From positions 336,969 through 400,968 of the forward strand of contig NZ_BDEP01000016.1 of NCBI RefSeq assembly GCF_001662305.1: DNA of 64,000 nucleotides. Direction: 5' to 3'. Of the stretch, positions 29,949-39,728 are shown piece by piece. Position numbers and translations under genes: made by a program. Below the pieces are notes generated by a model, which worked only from the letters and a program-made list of their open reading frames with translations, did no database searches and was not told where the DNA came from. The first letter of the stretch is position 1; each line of letters starts with the position of its first letter. This DNA is from Halomonas caseinilytica (GTDB taxonomy: Bacteria > Pseudomonadota > Gammaproteobacteria > Pseudomonadales > Halomonadaceae).

Positions 29949-31160
29949 TTGAAAGTTCTTTTGCTGACATTTTATTTTCCGCCGGATTTGAGTGCGGGAT
30001 CATTTCGAGCACAAGCTCTCGTCCAGGCATTACTGGACCAGCTTCCTGACCATTCGAGCCTGGATGTAGTCACGACATTGCCTAACCGTTATGCATCGTT
30101 TTCGACGACTGCGGTTGAGTATGAAGAAAATGCCAACCTGACGATTCATCGTATACCATTACCTTCCCATAAAAGTGGAATGCTGGACCAATCTCTGGCT
30201 TTTCTGTGCTATGCCAGGCGGGTACTGAAAAAGACTCGGAGGGAAAGTTACGATATCGTTGTAGCAACGTCATCCCGACTGATGACAGCGGTGCTCGGGG
30301 CATGGGTTGCAAAACGATGCCGAGCCAAGCTGTATCTGGATATTCGGGATATCTTTATCGAGAATCTTCCGTTCCTCCTTCCGCGCGGTTCGCAGTGGCT
30401 CGGTATGCGCTTCTTCGGCGCATTGGAGCGTTGGGCTGTGAGGCGGGCGGCGATCGTCAATCTGGCATCACCGGGGTTCGAAGGTTATTTCGCACCACGT
30501 TACCCTTCCCAATGCTTCACTTGGCATACGAACGGGGTGGACCCGGTTTTTGCAGACTGGGCAGCTGGTTCTTTTCCTAAAAATCCTTCGATAGATGCGG
30601 AGGAAAGTTCTTCGTTTTCTCCGGTGGAGAAAGGGCGATTAAGAGTTCTCTATGCGGGAAACATTGGAATGGGGCAAGGGCTTGACCGTATTTTGCCTGG
30701 GTTGGCGAAGCGCCTGGAGGATCGGGCCGATTTTATAGTGATAGGAGATGGCGGGCGGCGTGCGCTGCTTGAGAAGGTCTTGAAAGAGAAAGGTGTAAGA
30801 AATGTAGAGGTCCGATCTCCAGTAAAAAGAGATCGGCTCTTGGAAGAGTATCATGCCTCAGATGTGCTTTTTCTTCACTTGAACGATATGCCTTGCTTCG
30901 AGCGGGTGATTCCATCGAAGATATTTGAGTATGCGGCGACGGGGAAACCGATATGGGCTGGGGTCTGTTCCTTCACTGCTCGCTTTTTTCAGAAAAATAT
31001 CACCAATATCGCTGTCTTTGAGTCGTGCAATGTGGATTCTGCCTTGGAAGAGTTTGGTCGCCTTTCACTAGAGGCGTGCTCGCGCAATGAATTTGTAATG
31101 GATTATCGGCGGGATGTTATAATGAAAAGGATGGCGAGTGATATTGTCGGAATGTTGTAG
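29949..31160 (+). CDS. GT4 family glycosyltransferase (WbuB-like)
   Basis: About 403 residues with a GT-B fold. The N-terminal motif LTFYFPPDLSAGSFR is typical of GT4 enzymes related to WbuB. The C-terminal nucleotide-sugar block is VLYAGNIGMGQGLD, then FERVIPSKIFEYAATGKPI, the E-x7-E type site. The start is read as TTG 29949 because AAAAGGTG lies six bases upstream; TTG 29934 is also in frame. The donor and acceptor are unknown. The 274 bp before it hold only very short reading frames. Base composition becomes less AT-rich here than in the two genes before it. Confidence 0.85.
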   Translation: MKVLLLTFYFPPDLSAGSFRAQALVQALLDQLPDHSSLDVVTTLPNRYASFSTTAVEYEENANLTIHRIPLPSHKSGMLDQSLAFLCYARRVLKKTRRESYDIVVATSSRLMTAVLGAWVAKRCRAKLYLDIRDIFIENLPFLLPRGSQWLGMRFFGALERWAVRRAAIVNLASPGFEGYFAPRYPSQCFTWHTNGVDPVFADWAAGSFPKNPSIDAEESSSFSPVEKGRLRVLYAGNIGMGQGLDRILPGLAKRLEDRADFIVIGDGGRRALLEKVLKEKGVRNVEVRSPVKRDRLLEEYHASDVLFLHLNDMPCFERVIPSKIFEYAATGKPIWAGVCSFTARFFQKNITNIAVFESCNVDSALEEFGRLSLEACSRNEFVMDYRRDVIMKRMASDIVGML

Positions 31161-31226
31161 GGTTTCTTGTGGTAGCGGTGAGTTTATGATTTTCTGATTT
31201 GTATAGAGTTGAGGCGTTGTTTTTTG

Positions 31227-32615
31227 ATGCAAGGCGATAGAAATGGAAAAGTTATAACGGAGCGTTTTCCCGCGCAGGTCTTTGTTCCATTGGTAGATGC
31301 GGGCGGGGTGATGGGCTCCGGTTTTTTGGCGTATTGCATTCGCTTTGGATCGACCGATGTGCATGATCGCTTTCTGCTTGGCATGCTCATTATCGCTGTC
31401 TTTGTCGTGATGGCGAATTTTATTGATAACGCCTATGTGAGATGGCGAACGACCCGGCTTTCCAGCATTTTGTTTCGCCTTCTTTTTATCTGGATTGTCG
31501 TGACGCTCCTGGCAACGTCGATCATCTACTTGGCGGAAGCTTCCGTCCGCTATTCCCGGCTGTGGCTGGGTATGACGCTGCTCTTCTCGTTTTTGGTATC
31601 TGCCGGTTTTCGTGTGCTCGTGATGATATCCTTGAAACGGGCACGAGCCTCGGGGAAGAACCTTCGTGGTGTCTTTCTAGTTGGTCCACAGGATAATCTG
31701 CTCAACGTCGCACGCGGAATGCGTCGGTCGCCGGGGGAAGGTTTTGCCATTTCGGGGGTGCAGCGCCTGGGAGCGGCACCGGATGGGGCCTGTCTGGCAA
31801 ACTTGGCGCGTCGTGTGGAAGCATCTGGGGCAAGAGAGGTCTGGCTGTGCCTGCCCCTGGAAATGGGGGGAACCGTACGGGAGATCATGTTTGCCTTGCG
31901 CCATCAAACGGCTGAGGTGCGCTTTCTTCCCGAGTTTCAGGATATGCAGTTGTTGAACCATCGCGTCAGCGAAGTCGCAGGTCGTTTTTCTATCGACTTG
32001 AGCGTCACTCCCATGACGGAAACGGCACGCTTTTTCAAGCGGGTGGAAGACATTGTGCTCGGGAGCCTTTTTCTGTTGCTGTCGTTGCCGCTATGTGCAG
32101 TTATCGCGATCATTCTCAAATGCCAGTGCCCTGGCCCCGTTTTATTTAAACAATATCGTGCTGGGGTCAATGGGGAGAGGTTTGAGGTCTATAAGTTTCG
32201 CTCCATGGAAGTCCACGAGGAGCCCAATGGTCATGTGACCCAGGCGCGCCGAGGTGATCCTCGTGTGACCAAGTTCGGCGCTTTCCTCAGGCGTACGTCC
32301 CTGGATGAGTTGCCGCAATTTTACAATGTACTGCAAGGGCGGATGTCAATTGTCGGCCCAAGGCCTCATGCGCTTGTGCATAATGAGCATTACAAGGATC
32401 TCATAGAATCTTATATGAAGCGCCATAAGGTGAAACCTGGTATTACTGGCTGGGCTCAGGTGAATGGGTTTCGCGGTGCGACGGATACAATAGAGAAAAT
32501 GGAGAAGCGAGTCGAACATGATTTATGGTACATTGACAACTGGTCACTTTTACTCGACCTGAAAATTATCTGGTTGACCATCTTTCATGGTTTTGTGCAT
32601 AAGAATGCTTGCTAG
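31227..32615 (+). CDS. Undecaprenyl-phosphate sugar-1-phosphate transferase (WcaJ-type)
   Basis: A polyisoprenyl-phosphate hexose-1-phosphate transferase that starts repeat-unit synthesis by moving a sugar phosphate to undecaprenyl phosphate. Four N-terminal membrane helices lie within about residues 15-140. A Rossmann-like domain starts at GVFLVGPQDN. A reentrant helix (DIVLGSLFLLLSLPLCAVIA) leads into the catalytic domain with KFRSM, RRTSLDELPQFYNVL and SIVGPRPHA. The WAQVNGFRG and WYIDNWSLLLDLKI blocks match WcaJ (glucose-1-phosphate) more than WbaP, but the sugar is an inference. The ATG at 31227 was chosen over an upstream TTG at 31209. It is the last gene before the operon terminator. 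Confidence 0.9.
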   Translation: MQGDRNGKVITERFPAQVFVPLVDAGGVMGSGFLAYCIRFGSTDVHDRFLLGMLIIAVFVVMANFIDNAYVRWRTTRLSSILFRLLFIWIVVTLLATSIIYLAEASVRYSRLWLGMTLLFSFLVSAGFRVLVMISLKRARASGKNLRGVFLVGPQDNLLNVARGMRRSPGEGFAISGVQRLGAAPDGACLANLARRVEASGAREVWLCLPLEMGGTVREIMFALRHQTAEVRFLPEFQDMQLLNHRVSEVAGRFSIDLSVTPMTETARFFKRVEDIVLGSLFLLLSLPLCAVIAIILKCQCPGPVLFKQYRAGVNGERFEVYKFRSMEVHEEPNGHVTQARRGDPRVTKFGAFLRRTSLDELPQFYNVLQGRMSIVGPRPHALVHNEHYKDLIESYMKRHKVKPGITGWAQVNGFRGATDTIEKMEKRVEHDLWYIDNWSLLLDLKIIWLTIFHGFVHKNAC

Positions 32616-32707
32616 TGATACGGCATGATGGGATGTCCTGAAGGCTGAAGTTGGCCTTCTCGTGACTCATCGCCGCTTGAGTCGGTATGACAGCAGGCGT
32701 TTCAAGG

Positions 32708-32735
32708 CGGAGGTGCCATTGGCATCTCCGTTTTT
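32708..32735 (+). terminator. Rho-independent terminator closing the glycan operon
   Basis: CGGAGGTGCC pairs with GGCATCTCCG, loop ATT, followed by TTTTT. It lies about 90 bp beyond the WcaJ-type gene and 138 bp before nrdR. Confidence 0.92.
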
Positions 32736-32872
32736 GTAGGTAGAAAAAGAAGCACTCGACTCCCGAACGGTGGCGCATGATGCCAGTGTCGGGCATGCAA
32801 CTGGGCGCTTCGACGCCAAGCCGTTACAATACGGCGACACGTCACTTCTTCAATCAATACTGGGTGATCGCT

Positions 32873-33358
32873 ATGCACTGCCCCTTTTGTGGCGCCAATG
32901 ACACACGAGTGACCGATTCACGTCTGGTAGCGGATGGTGATCAAGTACGTCGTCGACGTCAGTGCGCAGGGTGCAGCGAGCGTTTCACCACTTATGAAAC
33001 CGCCGAGCTGGTCATGCCGAGGGTGATCAAGTCGGATGGCTCCCGGGAACTTTTCGACGAGAGCAAGCTGCGTGCCGGGATGCTCCGTGCCCTGGAAAAG
33101 CGGCCGGTCAGCGCCGAGTCCATCGAGGCTGCCGTCGAGCGCATTCGCCAGACCCTCAGGGCCCGTGGCGAGCGCGAGGTGCATGGCCGGGATGTCGGCG
33201 AGGAAGTGATGCATGCGCTGAAGCGCCTCGATCAGGTGGCCTATATTCGCTTCGCTTCGGTGTACAGAAGCTTTCAGGATATTGACGAGTTTCGCGCCGA
33301 GATCGATCGCCTGGCCCAGGAGCCCAGCTTCCGGCCCGATGAATCGGGAGAATCATGA
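32873..33358 (+). CDS. nrdR: Transcriptional repressor NrdR
   Basis: A zinc-ribbon and ATP-cone repressor of ribonucleotide reductase genes. The N-terminal ribbon CPFC...CAGC is present ([17 protein letters not shown], then [16 protein letters not shown]). The ATP-cone follows from [19 protein letters not shown]. The start at 32873 gives the family N-terminus; the frame is open another 32 codons upstream but those residues are not conserved. Length 161 is normal. It overlaps ribD, as in many gammaproteobacteria. Confidence 0.96.
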   Translation: MHCPFCGANDTRVTDSRLVADGDQVRRRRQCAGCSERFTTYETAELVMPRVIKSDGSRELFDESKLRAGMLRALEKRPVSAESIEAAVERIRQTLRARGEREVHGRDVGEEVMHALKRLDQVAYIRFASVYRSFQDIDEFRAEIDRLAQEPSFRPDESGES

Positions 33359-34509
33359 TGTCGCCTACACCGCCCGAACGCTGGATGGCGCGCGCGCTCC
33401 GGCTGGCTCGCCATGGGCTCTATACCACCGCGCCCAACCCTCGTGTCGGTTGTGTCCTGGTCAAGGAAGGGCGAGTCATCGGCGAAGGCTGGCATGAGCG
33501 TGCCGGCGAGCCCCATGCCGAGATTCATGCCTTGCGTAATGCCGGTGAAGCGGCGCGTGGAGCCACGGCCTATGTTTCCCTCGAGCCATGCTCTCACCAG
33601 GGGCGAACCGGTCCTTGCGCGGAGGCATTGGTCGAGGCTGGGGTGGCCAAGGTGGTCGTGGCCATGCGCGATCCCAATCCCCTGGTGGCAGGACGTGGCA
33701 TCGAGCGCTTGCGTCGAGCGGGGATCGAGGTCGAGGAGGGCGTGCTCGAGAATGAGGCGCGCGAGCTCAATCCCGGCTTCATTGCGCGCATGGCCCGGGG
33801 GCGCCCCTTCGTGCGCATGAAGATGGCGATGAGTCTCGACGGACGCACGGCGATGCGTTCCGGCGAGTCTCAGTGGATCACTGGCCCGTGCGCCAGGCGT
33901 GAGGTGCAGCGCCTACGGGCACGCTCGAGCGTGATCATGACCGGTGTCGAGTCGGTCATCTTCGACAACTCGCGGCTCACCGTGCGCGCCGAGCAGCTCG
34001 AACTGGACAATGCCGAGGCGATTGCTACCCGCCAACCGCTGCGCGTGGTGGTGGATTCCCGCTTGCGCTTGCCGCTGGCGGCGGCCTGTCTGCGCGAGCC
34101 GGGACGCACGCTGGTGGCGACGGTCGAAGGCTATGATGGTGAACATCGCGAGCGGCTCGAGCAGGCCGGGGCTGAGATCGTGGTGCTGCCGGCAGAGGAG
34201 GGTGGTCGTGTCGACCTGACCGCCTTGCTGTCGCATCTCGCCACTCATGAGTCGGCCAACGAAATACTGCTGGAGACGGGTGCCACCCTGGCCGGGGCGA
34301 TGCTGGATGCTGGCCTGGTCGATGAGATGCAACTGTTCGTGGCGCCGACCCTGCTCGGCGGCGAGGCCCGACCGCTGTTCGAGCTGCCTGGGTTGACGCG
34401 CATGGACGAGCAGCGGCCACTGGAGATTCATGATATCCGTGCCGTCGGTGACGACTGGCGGATCATCGCCTCTCCTCGGCAACGCGCCCGGGAGGCGACG
34501 TCATCCTGA
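33355..34509 (+). CDS. ribD: Bifunctional riboflavin deaminase/reductase RibD
   Basis: Catalyses the second and third steps of riboflavin synthesis. The N-terminal deaminase domain has the zinc motif HAEIHAL and the [11 protein letters not shown] pair (about residues 50-85). The C-terminal reductase begins at [17 protein letters not shown]. Length 384 is normal. ATGATG at 33355 overlaps the nrdR stop. Unlike many relatives, riboflavin synthase (ribE) does not follow; ribBA does, after a 145-bp gap in which no FMN riboswitch pattern could be recognised. Confidence 0.95.
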   Translation: MMSPTPPERWMARALRLARHGLYTTAPNPRVGCVLVKEGRVIGEGWHERAGEPHAEIHALRNAGEAARGATAYVSLEPCSHQGRTGPCAEALVEAGVAKVVVAMRDPNPLVAGRGIERLRRAGIEVEEGVLENEARELNPGFIARMARGRPFVRMKMAMSLDGRTAMRSGESQWITGPCARREVQRLRARSSVIMTGVESVIFDNSRLTVRAEQLELDNAEAIATRQPLRVVVDSRLRLPLAAACLREPGRTLVATVEGYDGEHRERLEQAGAEIVVLPAEEGGRVDLTALLSHLATHESANEILLETGATLAGAMLDAGLVDEMQLFVAPTLLGGEARPLFELPGLTRMDEQRPLEIHDIRAVGDDWRIIASPRQRAREATSS

Positions 34510-34654
34510 CGCCATGCCCGCATCCATGCGCCGATTTACTGGCGCCGGCGTTCCTGCCACGGTACCCTGACGCGGTTTCGAATCGGGCGACGCCCGATGG
34601 CGACGCCCGCGTCTTGCTGGTGCGACAGCCGCCACGCTCAATTACGGAGACTCC

Positions 34655-35821
34655 ATGGTGCACTCCTCTTCCCGGGGCCTGTCCCCCATTCCAGAGCTGA
34701 TCGAGGATATCCGCCAAGGGCGGATGGTGATCCTGATGGATGACGAGGATCGCGAGAATGAAGGCGATATCATCATGGCCGCGGAGAAGGTCGAGGCCGA
34801 GCACATCAACTTCATGGCGCGCCATGCCCGGGGACTGATCTGCTTGCCGATGACGCGCGAGCGTTGCGAGCGCTTGCAGTTGCCCCTGATGGTCAACGAC
34901 AACGGTTCCGGTTTCGGTACCAAGTTCACGCTTTCCATCGAGGCTGCTGAAGGTGTGACTACCGGCATTTCGGCCGCCGATCGAGCACGCACGGTCCAGG
35001 CGGCGGTGGCGCGTGATGCCAGGGCCGAGGATATCGTCCAGCCTGGGCACATCTTTCCGCTGATGGCCGAGCCGGGCGGCGTGCTGCGGCGTGCCGGCCA
35101 CACCGAGGCGGCCTGCGATCTCTCGGCCCTGGCCGGGCTGGACCCCAGTGGGGTCATTTGCGAGGTGATGAACGAGGACGGCAGCATGGCCAGGCGGCCG
35201 GAGCTGGAGCGCTTCGCCCATGAGCATGGCCTGAAGATCGGTACCATTGCCGATTTGATCCACTATCGCATTCACAACGAACAGACCGTCGAGCCCATGG
35301 AAGCCATGCCCGTGCAGACGCCGCACGGCGAGCTGACCCTGCATGTCTTCCGGGACAGCATCCAGGGCGCGCATCACCTGGCCCTGGTCAAGGGTCAGCC
35401 GAATCCCGAAGCGACTACCACGGTGCGCGTCCACCTGGTCAACGTCATGCGGGACCTGCTGTCGTTGCAGAAGGGCGAGCACGACAGCTGGGCGGCTCAC
35501 GAGGCGGTGGCCGAGATCGCGAAGGCCGAGCACGGCGTCTTCGTGCTGCTCGACGACGGCCGTCCCCGTCAGGATCTTCATGAGTTGCTCGACCTCTTTC
35601 TCGAACGCCGCCGGGCGCCACGTACCACCGACTCCGATGGCGCGGGCAATTACCTGACTATCGGCACCGGCTCGCAGATCCTGCGTGACCTGGGCGTCGG
35701 ACGCATGCGCCTGCTGAGCTCGCCCTGGCGCTTCTCGGCGCTTTCCGGTTTCGACCTGGAGGTGGTCGAGCAGGTCGAGCCCGACGGGATATCGACGCAC
35801 GATGACGAGGGCGGCATCTGA
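34655..35821 (+). CDS. ribBA: 3,4-dihydroxy-2-butanone-4-phosphate synthase with degenerate GTP cyclohydrolase II-like domain
   Basis: The N-terminal RibB domain (about residues 1-205) is intact, with [10 protein letters not shown] and [11 protein letters not shown] motifs and [10 protein letters not shown]. The C-terminal domain aligns with GTP cyclohydrolase II, but where active enzymes have three zinc-binding cysteines in a C-x-D-C-like run this one reads [19 protein letters not shown] with no Cys. It is therefore probably only a dihydroxybutanone phosphate synthase, as in some pseudomonad RibB proteins; a separate ribA would be needed elsewhere. GGAG lies nine bases before ATG 34655. Confidence 0.9.
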   Translation: MVHSSSRGLSPIPELIEDIRQGRMVILMDDEDRENEGDIIMAAEKVEAEHINFMARHARGLICLPMTRERCERLQLPLMVNDNGSGFGTKFTLSIEAAEGVTTGISAADRARTVQAAVARDARAEDIVQPGHIFPLMAEPGGVLRRAGHTEAACDLSALAGLDPSGVICEVMNEDGSMARRPELERFAHEHGLKIGTIADLIHYRIHNEQTVEPMEAMPVQTPHGELTLHVFRDSIQGAHHLALVKGQPNPEATTTVRVHLVNVMRDLLSLQKGEHDSWAAHEAVAEIAKAEHGVFVLLDDGRPRQDLHELLDLFLERRRAPRTTDSDGAGNYLTIGTGSQILRDLGVGRMRLLSSPWRFSALSGFDLEVVEQVEPDGISTHDDEGGI

Positions 35822-35893
35822 ACGCCCCGCGTCGGGTATACGCAAGCGCGCTCTCTCGAGGGCGTGCATGATCGGATTCATCAGGAAAGAACC

Positions 35894-36391
35894 ATGCAAC
35901 CGATTTCTCAAGTCGAAGGAAGCTTCGTCGATGTCGACGGCCGCTATGTGATCGTGGTCGGTCGTTTCAACCATCATGTGGTCGATAGCCTGGTGGAAGG
36001 CGCGGTGGATAGCCTGGTGCGTCATGGCGTGGATGAGGCGAATATCGATATCGTGCACACGCCGGGTGCCTGGGAGCTGCCGCTGGCCGTTCAGCGGGCG
36101 CTGCGGGTGGCGCGCCCCGATGCGGTCATTGCCCTGGGCGCGGTGATCCGTGGTGGCACGCCGCATTTCGAGCATGTGGCCGGTGAGTGCAACTCGGCCT
36201 TGAGTCGTCTGCAGCTCGAGTTCGAGACGCCGGTGGCCAATGGCGTGCTGACCGTCAACTCCATCGAGCAGGCCATCGAGCGTGCAGGCACCAAGGCCGG
36301 CAACAAGGGCACCGAAGCGGCCATGGCAGCGATGGAGATGGTCTCGCTGATGCGCTGTTTCGACACGTCCTCCGACGGAGGCGAACAATGA
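35894..36391 (+). CDS. ribH: 6,7-dimethyl-8-ribityllumazine synthase
   Basis: Condenses ribitylaminouracil with dihydroxybutanone phosphate to make the riboflavin precursor. Visible blocks are [42 protein letters not shown] (with the catalytic His) and [16 protein letters not shown]. The start at 35894 follows AGGAAAG; an in-frame ATG at 35864 adds ten residues not typical of the family. Length 165 is normal. The ATG of nusB overlaps its stop. Confidence 0.95.
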   Translation: MQPISQVEGSFVDVDGRYVIVVGRFNHHVVDSLVEGAVDSLVRHGVDEANIDIVHTPGAWELPLAVQRALRVARPDAVIALGAVIRGGTPHFEHVAGECNSALSRLQLEFETPVANGVLTVNSIEQAIERAGTKAGNKGTEAAMAAMEMVSLMRCFDTSSDGGEQ

Positions 36392-36888
36392 GCGGACGCG
36401 AGCGCGAGCCTTCCAGGGCTCAGCAGTCCCGCCGTGCCGCTCGCGAGCTGGCCGTCCAGGGGCTGTACCAGTGGCAGATGACCGGCAAGTCGATCGCCGT
36501 TGTGGAGTCCGAGTTCCGTGGCCAGGTGGCCGACGAGGACATGGAGGATCACGAAAACTGGCGCAAGGTCATGGAGCTGGCCGACCTGGCGATGTTCCAT
36601 GAGCTCCTGACGGGCGTGGCGCGCCACCATAAGGAGATCGATGGCCAGCTCGAACCTGTCCTTGATCGTCGTCTCGAGGATCTGGATGCCATCGAGCTGG
36701 CCATCCTGCGCCTGGGGACCTATGAGCTGTCGCATCGTCTCGAAGTGCCGTACCGAGCGGTCATCAACGAAGGTGTCGAGTTGGCCAAGGCCTTCGGCGC
36801 CACCGAGGGGCACCGGTATGTCAATGGCATTCTCGACAAGCTCGCCGCCCGGTTGCGTGCCTCCGAGGTCGAAGCGCGTCGTCGCTGA
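36388..36888 (+). CDS. nusB: Transcription antitermination factor NusB
   Basis: An all-helical protein that, with NusE, nucleates antitermination on rRNA boxA. The basic N-terminus [17 protein letters not shown] and the C-terminal [26 protein letters not shown] are the family signatures. Length 166. The start at 36388 gives an ATGA overlap with ribH; the frame is open upstream only as ribH's shadow. The ribH-nusB-thiL order is conserved. Confidence 0.95.
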   Translation: MSGREREPSRAQQSRRAARELAVQGLYQWQMTGKSIAVVESEFRGQVADEDMEDHENWRKVMELADLAMFHELLTGVARHHKEIDGQLEPVLDRRLEDLDAIELAILRLGTYELSHRLEVPYRAVINEGVELAKAFGATEGHRYVNGILDKLAARLRASEVEARRR

Positions 36889-36902
36889 AGGCTGTTGACC
36901 GG

Positions 36903-37856
36903 ATGCATAGCGAATTCGATCTGATTACCCGCTTTCTCGCCCCCGCTTCGGCCGGTTCCGAGGCCGGTGTCGAACTGGGGGTCGGCGATGACTGCGCCTT
37001 GCTCGAACCCACGCCGGGTGAGCGGCTGGCGGTCAGTGTCGATACCTCGGTGGCCGATGTGCATTTCCCCGCCTCGGCGCCTCCCCATGCCATCGGCCAC
37101 CGGGCGCTGGCGGTCAGCCTCAGCGATCTGGCGGCGATGGGGGCTCGTGCCCGCTGGTGCGTCATGTCCCTGACCCTGCCGGAAGCCGATGGAGACTGGG
37201 TGGCGGGCTTCGCCGACGGTTTCCATGCGCTCTGCCGGACGACCGGTGTCGCGCTGACGGGAGGCGATGTGAGTCGCGGCGAGCTGGCTGTCGGCGTCAC
37301 CGTGATGGGGGAAGTGCCGCCGGCCATGGCGCTGACCCGTGCCGGTGCCCGACCGGGCGACTGCCTGGCGGTCACAGGGTTCCTGGGGGGCGGCGCCGGC
37401 GGCCTCGCTCGCTGGCGGGAAGGCGAGCGCGACCTTGCCACCCCCTTGCTGCGTCGTTACCTGCTGCCACAGCCAAGGTTGGTGGCGGGCGTGGCGCTTC
37501 GTGGGTTGGCCAGCTCGGCCATCGACATTTCCGATGGCCTGCAGGCGGATCTGGGGCACCTCTGTCAGGCGTCTGGCGTTGGCGTGGTACTGTCGCCCGA
37601 TGCCCTGCCCTTGGCCGAGGGGCTCGTCGAGGCATTGGGTGAGCCGGGCGCGCGACAGGCGGCATTATGCGGTGGCGATGACTATGAACTTCTCGTGACC
37701 CTGCCTCCGGCCTGCCTCGAGGAGGCGCAAAGGCGCCTGGCGGCGCAGGGTCTGCCACTGACGGAAATTGGCCGCATCACCGCCGAGCCAGGGATGAGTG
37801 GCGTCGAGGCATCGACGTCTCCAGGCTGGCGGCATTTCCCAGGAGAGGCGCCATGA
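36903..37856 (+). CDS. thiL: Thiamine-monophosphate kinase
   Basis: Phosphorylates thiamine monophosphate to the active diphosphate cofactor. Conserved segments are the N-terminal FDLITRF, VGDDCALLEP, SVDTSVADVHFP, ALAVSLSDLAAMGA, ALTGGDVSRGE and SSAIDISDGLQADLGHL, which hold the metal and nucleotide ligands. Length 317 is typical. It lies 14 bp after nusB and overlaps pgpA by 4 bp. Confidence 0.95.
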   Translation: MHSEFDLITRFLAPASAGSEAGVELGVGDDCALLEPTPGERLAVSVDTSVADVHFPASAPPHAIGHRALAVSLSDLAAMGARARWCVMSLTLPEADGDWVAGFADGFHALCRTTGVALTGGDVSRGELAVGVTVMGEVPPAMALTRAGARPGDCLAVTGFLGGGAGGLARWREGERDLATPLLRRYLLPQPRLVAGVALRGLASSAIDISDGLQADLGHLCQASGVGVVLSPDALPLAEGLVEALGEPGARQAALCGGDDYELLVTLPPACLEEAQRRLAAQGLPLTEIGRITAEPGMSGVEASTSPGWRHFPGEAP

Positions 37857-38326
37857 ATCGAGCCCCGCAGAGCGTCTGGCGTCGCCCGGCCCATTTTCTT
37901 GCCTTTGGCTTCGGCAGTGGCGCCGTGCCCTTTGCCCCGGGGACGTTCGGAACCCTGGCGGCGATCCCCTGTTACTGGCTGATGTCCGAGCTGCCGTTGG
38001 GATGGTACCTGGTCGTGGTGGCCGTGACCTTCCTGTGGGGCATCTGGTTGTGCGACAAGACATCCCGGGATCTGGGGGTCCACGACCACTCCGGCATCGT
38101 CTGGGATGAGTTCGTCGGCTACTGGCTGACCATGACTGCCGTGCCCTTTTCCTGGGAGGCTGCCCTGTGGGGCTTCGTTGTCTTCCGAGCCTTCGATGTC
38201 TTCAAGCCATGGCCGATTCGCTGGGCCGACCGACGCGTCGCCGGTGGCTTCGGCATCATGATCGACGATGTGCTGGCCAGCATTTACGGCTGGAGTACCA
38301 TGCACCTGTGGTTCTGGTTGCATTGA
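37853..38326 (+). CDS. pgpA: Phosphatidylglycerophosphatase A
   Basis: Dephosphorylates phosphatidylglycerol phosphate in phosphatidylglycerol synthesis. It has about four membrane helices, the N-terminal GSGAVPFAPGTFGTLAA motif, the DHSGIVWDEFVGYW block and the C-terminal RAFDVFKPWPIRWADRR and GGFGIMIDDVLA blocks with the acidic metal ligands. Length 157 is normal. It is coupled to thiL by an ATGA overlap and ends the riboflavin-nusB operon. Confidence 0.94.
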   Translation: MNRAPQSVWRRPAHFLAFGFGSGAVPFAPGTFGTLAAIPCYWLMSELPLGWYLVVVAVTFLWGIWLCDKTSRDLGVHDHSGIVWDEFVGYWLTMTAVPFSWEAALWGFVVFRAFDVFKPWPIRWADRRVAGGFGIMIDDVLASIYGWSTMHLWFWLH

Positions 38327-38408
38327 ATGGCTAAGTGCTGGAGCCTGGCGGCAGGACTCGGATGATGTCGTCGCGACAGGGCATCGCGAGAGGGACAAGG
38401 AGCGGGGA

Positions 38409-39650
38409 ATGCGCAAGGAGCGGTTGATCGTGCCGGTGATCGTGGTCGTGGCCGTGGCCTGGGCCGTGGCGCAGACGATCGCCAGCCTGATGTTCGAACG
38501 CGAGCTGGCGCGGGCCATCCGGGACCTGCAGGCACGAGGCGAGTTGTCGATCTGGCGCAGCGAGACCGATCAAGGCTGGCTCACCTCGACGGGCGTCATC
38601 CATGTGGCGCCCTTGTTCGGTAATGGCTGGCACCTGGACATTACCTACCGAGCCCGTCATGGCCTGCTGAGCACTCGGATGGATGGCTATCTGCAGCAGC
38701 ATCTGGAGCGTACCGGCCAGGCGCGAGTCGAGGTTGCCCGGACACCGCCGGCCTGGGAAGCACGCTATCACCCGCTATCCGGGACCTTCGATGGTGCCCT
38801 GGAATTGTCGCCTCTGGTCCTGAGGCAGGAAGATCGCACCTTGTCACTGCATGGTGCTCGGCTGACGGTGCAAGGGGAATTCGGTGACTGGAAGTTGCGG
38901 GCCCTTTTGAACTCGGCGCGTCTCGACGATGGCAATACCACTCTCGAAGCGGGACCGGTGACGCTGGAGAGCCGGTATGCCTATATCGATGGTGCCTATC
39001 ATTTCACCCAGCGGGATCTGCTCAAGATCAATGGCCTTCGCTGGCGTTCGCCGAGTCTCGAGCTGGACGCCGATGAACTGGTGCTGCACAGCAGGACCGA
39101 GCTCGACGAGCAGGAACTGCGTGTCCGGGCTGAGCTGGCGCTGGGCGAGGTGATGTCCGCCGGCCAGGTGCTGATGGAAGGCCGCGTGGCGGGTGAGCTG
39201 TCGCGGATCAATGCCGATGCCGTGCGATCGTTGCTGACGCACCTCAAGGCGGAAGCCGCCCGGGGGAGAACCGATGTGACCAGCCGCGATCTGCTGTCCC
39301 TGCTGGCGCCCGACATTCGTGCCCTGATGCGTGATTCCCCCCGCCTGGACCTTCTCGGGGTCGATCTGGATAGCCCGATGCTTGGATTGTCCCTGGCGGG
39401 GGAGGGTGCCTTGATCTTCGATGGTCGCGACCTGGACGAACTCGAACCGGAGGCGCTGGTGGACCGGGGGGGACGCCGCGCCTGGCTCGAGCGTCTCGAT
39501 GGCGATTTCCTGTGGCACGATCTGCCGGCGGTGGTGGCGCTGTGGCTGGGGCTGCCATTGGACACCGATGATCTGCAGGTCGATGTGGTGAGGGGCAAGG
39601 TCCGCATCAATGGTCGTCCCTTGCCTCCCCTTTCCGAACGCTTGCCGTGA
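38409..39650 (+). CDS. DUF945 (YdgA-like) family protein
   Basis: About 413 residues with a single N-terminal hydrophobic segment (LIVPVIVVVAVAWAVAQTI) serving as signal or anchor and a long periplasmic part. Features that fit DUF945 are the early SLMFERELARAIRDLQ helix, the RSETDQGWLTSTG motif and repetitive beta-strand layout with short acidic turns. Function is unknown. The start at 38409 follows AAGGAGCGGG; the upstream open frame is pgpA's shadow. It lies between pgpA and lon and is probably cotranscribed with neither in an obligate way. Confidence 0.75.
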   Translation: MRKERLIVPVIVVVAVAWAVAQTIASLMFERELARAIRDLQARGELSIWRSETDQGWLTSTGVIHVAPLFGNGWHLDITYRARHGLLSTRMDGYLQQHLERTGQARVEVARTPPAWEARYHPLSGTFDGALELSPLVLRQEDRTLSLHGARLTVQGEFGDWKLRALLNSARLDDGNTTLEAGPVTLESRYAYIDGAYHFTQRDLLKINGLRWRSPSLELDADELVLHSRTELDEQELRVRAELALGEVMSAGQVLMEGRVAGELSRINADAVRSLLTHLKAEAARGRTDVTSRDLLSLLAPDIRALMRDSPRLDLLGVDLDSPMLGLSLAGEGALIFDGRDLDELEPEALVDRGGRRAWLERLDGDFLWHDLPAVVALWLGLPLDTDDLQVDVVRGKVRINGRPLPPLSERLP

Positions 39651-39728
39651 CTTGAAGTTCGTCACCATCGCCCGCATTCCGACATCATCACGGGATCGAA
39701 CGTCCCGTTCCTTCAGGATGAGGTGCGC

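Noticed and set aside
34510..34654. Possible FMN riboswitch before ribBA
   Set aside because: Looked for the conserved RFN segments and did not find them; only short GC-rich repeats are present.
34463..36388. A 641-codon minus-strand frame across ribD-ribH
   Set aside because: Spans three well-identified plus-strand genes and shows no protein family.
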